DNA from: Silvimonas iriomotensis
Lineage (GTDB): Bacteria; Pseudomonadota; Gammaproteobacteria; Burkholderiales; Chitinibacteraceae
Length of the DNA stretch: 64,000 nucleotides
Direction of reading: 5' to 3'
NCBI RefSeq assembly: GCF_014645535.1
Contig: NZ_BMLX01000002.1
Span: 310,001 to 374,000, forward strand
Shown here: piece by piece, positions 59,554 to 64,000 of the stretch
How the letters are laid out: each line of letters begins with the position of its first letter
Position numbering within the stretch: position 1 is the first letter of the stretch
Program-made: the position numbers and the translations under genes
Notes under the pieces: model-generated
What the model was told of the DNA's origin: nothing
Database searches by the model: none
What the model saw: only the letters and a program-made list of their open reading frames with translations

Positions 59554-60651
59554 ATGACCCGGACTACCCTGTTCGATCCGCTGCAATTAGGCACCACTGC
59601 TTTGCGCAACCGCGTTGTCATGGCCCCCATGACCCGCGCCCGCACCACGCAGCCCGGCGATATCCCCAACGATTTGATGGCCGAGTATTACGCCCAGCGC
59701 GCCAGCGCCGGCCTGATCGTGACCGAGGCCACACAGATCTCGCCGCAAGGTAAAGGCTATTCATTTACCCCCGGCATTTTCAGCGCAGACCAGGTTGCCG
59801 GCTGGCGCGCCGTGACCGATCGCATCCATGCCGTCGGCGGCAAGGTGTTTTTGCAGCTCTGGCACGTGGGCCGCGTATCGCATTCCGTGTTCCATCATGG
59901 CCAGCCGCCAGTGGCGCCGTCGGCCATCCAGCCCAAGGAGACGCAGGTGTGGATCGTCGGTGAAGACGGCGTGGGCCGCATGGTGGATTGCCCCACCCCG
60001 CGCGCACTGACGGCGGCGGAGATCACCGCCATCATTGCGGACTTCCGCAAAGGGGCGGCCAATGCCATCGCCGCCGGGTTTGATGGTGTTGAGGTGCACG
60101 GCGGCAATGGTTATCTGGTGGACCAGTTCTTGCGCGGCGTATCCAACCAGCGCACCGACCAGTACGGCGGCTCACGCGATAACCGCACCCGTTTTCTGGT
60201 GGAACTGATGACCGCGCTGGCCGAAGAAGTGGGTGCCGACAAGGTGGGCGTACGCCTCGCCCCGTACATCACCTTCAAGGACATGGCCGACCCGGATATC
60301 GTCCCGACCATTTTGCATGCGGCCGAAAAATTGGATCCGCTGGGCCTGGCGTATATCCATCTGTCTGAAGCCGACTGGGACGATGCCCCGAGTATTCCGG
60401 ACGATTTCCGCCATGAACTGCGCCGCGTCTTTCACGGCAAGATCATTGTGGCTGGCGGTTACGACAAAGCCCGCGCCGAGGCGATTCTGGCATCCGGCCT
60501 GGCCGATCTGGTGGCATTTGGCCGCCCGTTTGTGGCCAACCCGGACCTGCCGCAGCGACTGGCGCGTGATCTGCCGCTGGCGCAACCGGATGGCGCATCC
60601 TTGTTTGGCGGCAATCACGAGGGTTATACCGACTACCCCGCCCACGCTTGA
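59554..60651 (+). CDS. Old Yellow Enzyme-family alkene reductase (second copy)
   Basis: FMN ene-reductase of 365 residues. OYE motifs: LRNRVVMAPMTRART, SAGLIVTEATQISPQGKGY, LQLWHVGRVSH, the His/Asn pair in EVHGGNGYLVDQFL, SNQRTDQYGG, and the end LFGGNHEGYTDYP. It is about as distant from the nemA-linked copy at 13.0 kb as typical OYE subfamilies. Acts on alpha,beta-unsaturated carbonyls. AAAGGA precedes the ATG. Convergent with a LysR regulator. Confidence 0.93.
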   Translation: MTRTTLFDPLQLGTTALRNRVVMAPMTRARTTQPGDIPNDLMAEYYAQRASAGLIVTEATQISPQGKGYSFTPGIFSADQVAGWRAVTDRIHAVGGKVFLQLWHVGRVSHSVFHHGQPPVAPSAIQPKETQVWIVGEDGVGRMVDCPTPRALTAAEITAIIADFRKGAANAIAAGFDGVEVHGGNGYLVDQFLRGVSNQRTDQYGGSRDNRTRFLVELMTALAEEVGADKVGVRLAPYITFKDMADPDIVPTILHAAEKLDPLGLAYIHLSEADWDDAPSIPDDFRHELRRVFHGKIIVAGGYDKARAEAILASGLADLVAFGRPFVANPDLPQRLARDLPLAQPDGASLFGGNHEGYTDYPAHA

Positions 60652-60660
60652 GGCCACAGA

Positions 60661-60686
60661 CCGGGCGGGTTAAACCGCCTGCCCGG
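60661..60686. terminator. Hairpin between OYE and LysR genes
   Basis: CCGGGCGGG ... CCGCCTGCCCGG around TTAAA, overlapping the last bases of the LysR gene. Confidence 0.45.
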
Positions 60687-61566
60687 CAAAGTGGCTCATC
60701 AAAAACTCGATCAGCAATTTAAGCCGCAGCGGTTGCAAACGGTTGGCGTGATACAAGAGGTTCAGCGGCGCGCTGTCGGTAAAGTAGTTGTCCAGCACCG
60801 TCACAAGACGGCCAGCCGCCAGATCGGCCGTGATATCCGGGCGGGATTTCCAGGCATAGCCATAGCCTTGCAGTGCCCATTTGCGGATCACCTCGCCATC
60901 ATTGCTGTGGCGCACGCCCTCGACCCGCACACTGGCGCTCTGGCCGTTTTCCCGGTAGCGCCACTCGTTCATCGGCCCCGATCCGGTCACCAGCACCAGC
61001 GCCGGCAAGTGCTGCAGATCAGCCGGCGTGTGCGGCGCACCGGTCTGCGCCACCCGCTCGGGCGAGGCGCACACCACGCGCTGACTGGGCAATAACTGGC
61101 GCGCCACCATGCTGCTGTCGGCCGGCTGGCCATAACGCACCGCCAGATCAATATCGTCACCCACCAGGTTCGCCGTGGAGTCGGTCAGCGACAGCACAAA
61201 GCGCACTTCCGGATACTGCGCAGAGAACTCATCCAGCGCCTGCAGCAGCACATTGCGCCCCAGGTCTGACGGGGCGGAGATACGCACCACGCCCTGCACT
61301 TCTGTACGGCCAGCCTGCAAGGCGTGCTCTGCCTCGATCAGCAAGTCCAGCACTTGCTGGCTGTAGGCGCGGTAGATCTGGCCTTCATCGGTCAGTCGTA
61401 ACTGGCGCGTGGTGCGCTCGAACAGGCGGATTTTGAGCGTGGCTTCCAGCCGCTGGATGCAGGCACTGGACGCCGCGGGAGATAAACCATGCTTGCGCCC
61501 TGCGGCGGAAAAACTGCCCAGGCTGGCTGCATCCAGAAACAAGCGCATGTCGTTGAGCCGATCCAC
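60670..61566 (-). CDS. LysR-family transcriptional regulator
   Basis: 298 residues. HTH: DMRLFLDAASLGSFSAAGRKHGLSPAASSACIQRLEATL in outline; then LFERTTRQLRLTDEGQIYR. Effector domain with RISAPSDLGRN and LAVRYGQPADSSMVARQL, the AaeR/DsdC-like group that often regulates an adjacent OYE or efflux gene. GTG start at 61566 with AGAGG upstream. Targets: the convergent OYE or the MFS gene 107 bp upstream on the same strand. Confidence 0.9.
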   Translation of the reverse strand: MDRLNDMRLFLDAASLGSFSAAGRKHGLSPAASSACIQRLEATLKIRLFERTTRQLRLTDEGQIYRAYSQQVLDLLIEAEHALQAGRTEVQGVVRISAPSDLGRNVLLQALDEFSAQYPEVRFVLSLTDSTANLVGDDIDLAVRYGQPADSSMVARQLLPSQRVVCASPERVAQTGAPHTPADLQHLPALVLVTGSGPMNEWRYRENGQSASVRVEGVRHSNDGEVIRKWALQGYGYAWKSRPDITADLAAGRLVTVLDNYFTDSAPLNLLYHANRLQPLRLKLLIEFLMSHFAGQAV

Positions 61567-61672
61567 GTTTTCCTCTCTGCCTTGAAAATACGCTGCGAAT
61601 ACACCGCATTATTCAGTACAGATGAAAAATCCCCAATACGCAGATTGGGGATAGACCAGGCGACGGTGAAAA

Positions 61673-62875
61673 TCAGTGGCCGCCCACAACCACCGGCCGG
61701 GCAGAAACCGGAATCGGGTTGGCGTCATCCAGCCGGCCAGACCACACCGTCAGCCCCAGTGCCCCCAGCGCCAGCAAGGCGCCAATCCACGGCGTGTGCA
61801 TCAGGCCAAAATGCGCCACGACCAGACCGCCCGCCCACGCCCCGAAGGCAATCCCGACATTGAAAGCGGCGATATTCAGGCCCGAGGCGACATCCACTGC
61901 GCCTGGTACAAAGTGTTCCGCCTGCTGCACCACATACACCTGCAATCCGGCGACGTTGCCAAAAGCGACCGCACCCCAGACCAGCACGGTGGCGACCAGC
62001 AAAACCGGGTGCGGCGCGGTGAAGGTCAACACCAGCAACACCAGCGCCAGCAGCATGAAGATGCGTTTGAGCGCGCCCACCGGCCCCAGCCGGTCTGCCA
62101 GCTTGCCACCCCAGATATTGCCCACCGCCACCGAAACACCGTAGGCCAGCAGCACCAGGCTGACGGCATTGGGGCCCAAACCCGTGACATCGCGCAGCAT
62201 GGGGGCCAGAAAGGTAAAGGCAATAAACGAGCCGCCGTAGCCCAGCGCAGTAATGGCATACACCAGCAAGAGCCGCGGCTGGCGCAGCACATCAAGCTGT
62301 CTGATCAGCGATACCGGCGCGTTGCGGGCAATGCTGGCCGGCACAAACGCAAGGCTGCCCGCCACCGCCAGCGCACCCAGCGCGGACACCACCAGGAAGG
62401 TCTCGCGCCAGCCAAAGTGCTGCCCGATAAACGTCCCCAGCGGCACGCCCGTGACCAGCGCTACCGTCAGCCCGGTAAACATGATGGCAATGGCGCTGGC
62501 CGCTTTTTCACGCGGGACCAGGCTGGTGGCAATGGTCGAGCCAATCGAGAAAAACACCCCGTGCGTCATGCCGGTGAGCACCCGCGCCACGATCAGCGAG
62601 GTATACCCCGGCGCGTGCCAGGCCAGCAGATTGCCCAGAGTGAACAGCACCATCAACGCCACCAGCAGCGTTTTGCGTGGCAACTTGCCGGTAAGCGCAG
62701 TCAGCACCGGCGCGCCCACCGCCACGCCCAGCGCGTACAGGCTGACCAGCAGCCCGGCAGAAGGTAAAGACACGCCCAGGTTGGCGGCAATATCAGGAAT
62801 CAGGCCCACGATCACGAACTCGGTGGTCCCGATGGCAAACGCGCTGATGGTCAGCGCCAGCAAGGCAATCGGCAT
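61673..62875 (-). CDS. DHA1-family MFS exporter (AraJ/YdhP-like)
   Basis: 400 residues, 12 TM helices. Begins MPIALLALTISAFAIGTTEF, typical of AraJ/YdhP/NepI-type carriers; motif A GKLPRKTLLV, motif C region GMTHGVFFSIGSTIATSLVP and LVTGVPLGTFIG. Relatives export sugars, nucleosides or drugs; its own substrate is unknown. GGAG before ATG 62875 sets the start; the frame is open far upstream. Confidence 0.92.
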   Translation of the reverse strand: MPIALLALTISAFAIGTTEFVIVGLIPDIAANLGVSLPSAGLLVSLYALGVAVGAPVLTALTGKLPRKTLLVALMVLFTLGNLLAWHAPGYTSLIVARVLTGMTHGVFFSIGSTIATSLVPREKAASAIAIMFTGLTVALVTGVPLGTFIGQHFGWRETFLVVSALGALAVAGSLAFVPASIARNAPVSLIRQLDVLRQPRLLLVYAITALGYGGSFIAFTFLAPMLRDVTGLGPNAVSLVLLAYGVSVAVGNIWGGKLADRLGPVGALKRIFMLLALVLLVLTFTAPHPVLLVATVLVWGAVAFGNVAGLQVYVVQQAEHFVPGAVDVASGLNIAAFNVGIAFGAWAGGLVVAHFGLMHTPWIGALLALGALGLTVWSGRLDDANPIPVSARPVVVGGH

Positions 62876-63167
62876 GGTGTTACTCCGGCAAATGGAACAT
62901 GCCGCAGTGTGCGCAAACCGCCCGCGCGGAAAAACCATGCTCAAGGCATAACATTGTTGACGATTAATCACCAACCACCGCCTGACTGCGGTTTTTAAAT
63001 CAACTCGTCCGCCAATACGCCGCCGTTGCCCGCACCACCCGGCAGATCGACCCTTCCGCTCATCCCCGTCAGGGCTGCAAGCGCAAAACCAGCGGATAAA
63101 CTGACGCCAGCCTTGCCCATGCAAGGTCATACAAAACCTACAGCAACACCAAAGAGGAATGGAACCG
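62876..63167. other. Divergent promoter region, MFS/exoprotein
   Basis: 292 bp between the MFS gene and the chitin-binding exoprotein gene. A/T-richer around 62935-63000 (ATTGTTGACGATTAATCACC), where both promoters probably lie. No operator recognised. Confidence 0.5.
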
Positions 63168-64000
63168 ATGAACAAACCGCAATTGCGCCGTTTGACGCGC
63201 CTGTGCGCCCTGACGTTTGGCGCGACACTCCCCGTTTTGCTGGCCAGCCAGCTTGCCCATGCCGATGTCCCGACCTGGGTTGATGGCAGCACCTATACCG
63301 CCGGCACCATCGTTTATTACAACGGCCATGATTACCAGGCGCTGGTGACGCAGACCGATTACGTCGGCGCCAACTGGAACCCCGCCGCCACCCCCAGCCT
63401 GTGGAAAGACCTGGGCGCGGTAAGCACCACGCCGACACCGACACCGGCCCCCACGCCCGCACCCACGCCGACCCCTGTCGCCACCCCGGCACCGACGCCT
63501 GTGCCGACCCCAGCCCCGACACCAGCACCCACGCCCGCACCAACGCCGGCACCGACGCCGTCCGGTTGTGCTGCCGCCTGGAATGCCAGCACCGCCTATA
63601 GCGCTGGCGCGACCGTCAGCGTCAATGGCGTGAACTACAAAGCCAACTGGTGGACGCAAGGCGTGAACCCGAGCACCAACAATGGCGGCGACGGCAGCGG
63701 CCAGCCGTGGACGGTGGTCAGCAACTGCGGCAGCACCACGCCGACGCCTACCCCGACGCCGGTGCCAACACCGACCCCCACACCCGTCCCGACGCCCACG
63801 CCCACGCCGGTGCCAACGCCCACCCCGACACCGACACCGACGCCTGCACCCACACCGTCTGGCGCCGTCACCACCACTGGCAAGATCAACTTCCACTTGC
63901 TGCTGGGCGCGGGCACGGCGCAAGACAGCCTGACGCTGGATGGCGATAACTACACCGACCTGATCATGTCCAACATGATCGCCGGCGTGATGTACGGCCA
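63168..64000 (+). CDS. Secreted chitin-binding modular protein (N-terminal part, runs off the edge)
   Basis: Open to the window end (277 codons). Signal peptide [20 protein letters not shown] continuing [12 protein letters not shown]. Two chitin-binding CBM5/12 modules are visible: [27 protein letters not shown] in outline (about 34-84), and [32 protein letters not shown] in outline (about 133-183), each with A/P-W-x-x-S-T-x-Y-x-x-G and the aromatic-rich core. They are joined by Pro-Thr linkers (about 88-130 and 187-228). After that a new domain begins, [18 protein letters not shown], whose type cannot be judged. AGAGGA precedes the ATG. Most likely a chitinase or chitin-associated exoprotein. 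Confidence 0.85.
   Translation, partial: MNKPQLRRLTRLCALTFGATLPVLLASQLAHADVPTWVDGSTYTAGTIVYYNGHDYQALVTQTDYVGANWNPAATPSLWKDLGAVSTTPTPTPAPTPAPTPTPVATPAPTPVPTPAPTPAPTPAPTPAPTPSGCAAAWNASTAYSAGATVSVNGVNYKANWWTQGVNPSTNNGGDGSGQPWTVVSNCGSTTPTPTPTPVPTPTPTPVPTPTPTPVPTPTPTPTPTPAPTPSGAVTTTGKINFHLLLGAGTAQDSLTLDGDNYTDLIMSNMIAGVMYG

Noticed and set aside
13018-60651. The two OYE genes as a recent duplication
   Set aside because: They differ throughout, for example SANGYLLHQFL against GGNGYLVDQFL, and have unrelated neighbours; they are old paralogues.
63138-63923. Minus-strand Arg/Gly-rich frame at the right end
   Set aside because: Opposite strand of the Pro-Thr linkers; the plus-strand frame has signal peptide, ribosome site and CBM modules.
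1-64000. tRNA or rRNA genes, integrases, transposases, complete insertion sequences, prophage
   Set aside because: No cloverleaf with T-loop consensus, no DDE or tyrosine recombinase motifs and no phage structural proteins were seen on either strand.

Overview
The window is a chromosomal segment of a GC-rich, Gram-negative, aerobic or microaerobic bacterium, most likely a betaproteobacterium of the order Neisseriales (Chitinibacteraceae/Chromobacteriaceae type). Reasons: an IF-1 paralogue with a basic C-terminal tail, the DUF934/siroheme-reductase pair, a CydP-CydA-CydB-CydX operon, DUF2844/DUF3443 neighbours, and a modular chitin-binding exoprotein running off the right edge. This placement is inference from protein character; no search was run.

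Layout. 0.1-6.4 kb: infA paralogue; molybdate uptake operon modA-mop-modB-modC; an MgtC-like membrane protein; a MarR regulator overlapping a 14-TM drug exporter, with a promoter and palindromic operator in front. 6.4-9.2 kb: siroheme nitrite/sulfite reductase plus DUF934 with a dyad upstream. 9.2-20.6 kb: pepN; nemR-nemA electrophile defence; YigL-type phosphatase; carbonic anhydrase; cytochrome b561 with two YceI proteins; a LysR/pirin pair like yhaJ-yhaK; then about 800 bp of dispersed and tandem repeats. 20.6-31.1 kb: Pat-type protein acetyltransferase, ppa, FrnE-type oxidoreductase, flavin reductase, CSS-EAL phosphodiesterase, orphan binding protein, two small unknowns, AraC/GyrI regulator. 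31.2-36.6 kb: GbsR-like regulator and cytochrome bd operon including the small subunits CydP and CydX; a CsoR/RcnR-type metal sensor with its CDF exporter. 36.7-46.1 kb: YdfG; two tandem TonB-like proteins; metabolic enzymes; DUF2844 and a pepsin-like DUF3443 lipoprotein; an orphan branched-chain-type binding protein. 46.3-54.9 kb: hemerythrin, DUF488, FdhD, a small HTH protein and a YdeP-type molybdopterin oxidoreductase; then an AT-rich insert (about 50.69-53.34 kb) with a small secreted protein, a frame-disrupted metzincin lipoprotein and a glycosyltransferase; then an oxalate/formate-type MFS carrier with a 33-residue small subunit. 55.5-64 kb: lipocalin, fatty acid hydroxylase, a same-strand set of exported methyltransferase-like protein, SnoaL protein, VOC protein and a second Old Yellow Enzyme, a LysR regulator, a DHA1 exporter, and the chitin-binding exoprotein.

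How it works together. Molybdate uptake at the left could supply the molybdopterin oxidoreductase at 48-50 kb, whose FdhD partner is adjacent. Cytochrome bd, b561, hemerythrin, pirin, NemR/NemA and the second OYE give a respiratory/redox-stress theme. The least ordinary parts are the AT-rich insert, where two consecutive genes have 5' reading-frame problems (an A7 tract; a -1 slippery heptamer behind a hairpin and strong ribosome binding site), the G/C-tract operator of the metal-exporter operon, the paired TonB paralogues, and three genes of 33-70 codons that are easily missed (cydX, cydP, MFS small subunit). No tRNA, rRNA, CRISPR array, integrase, transposase or complete insertion sequence was seen.
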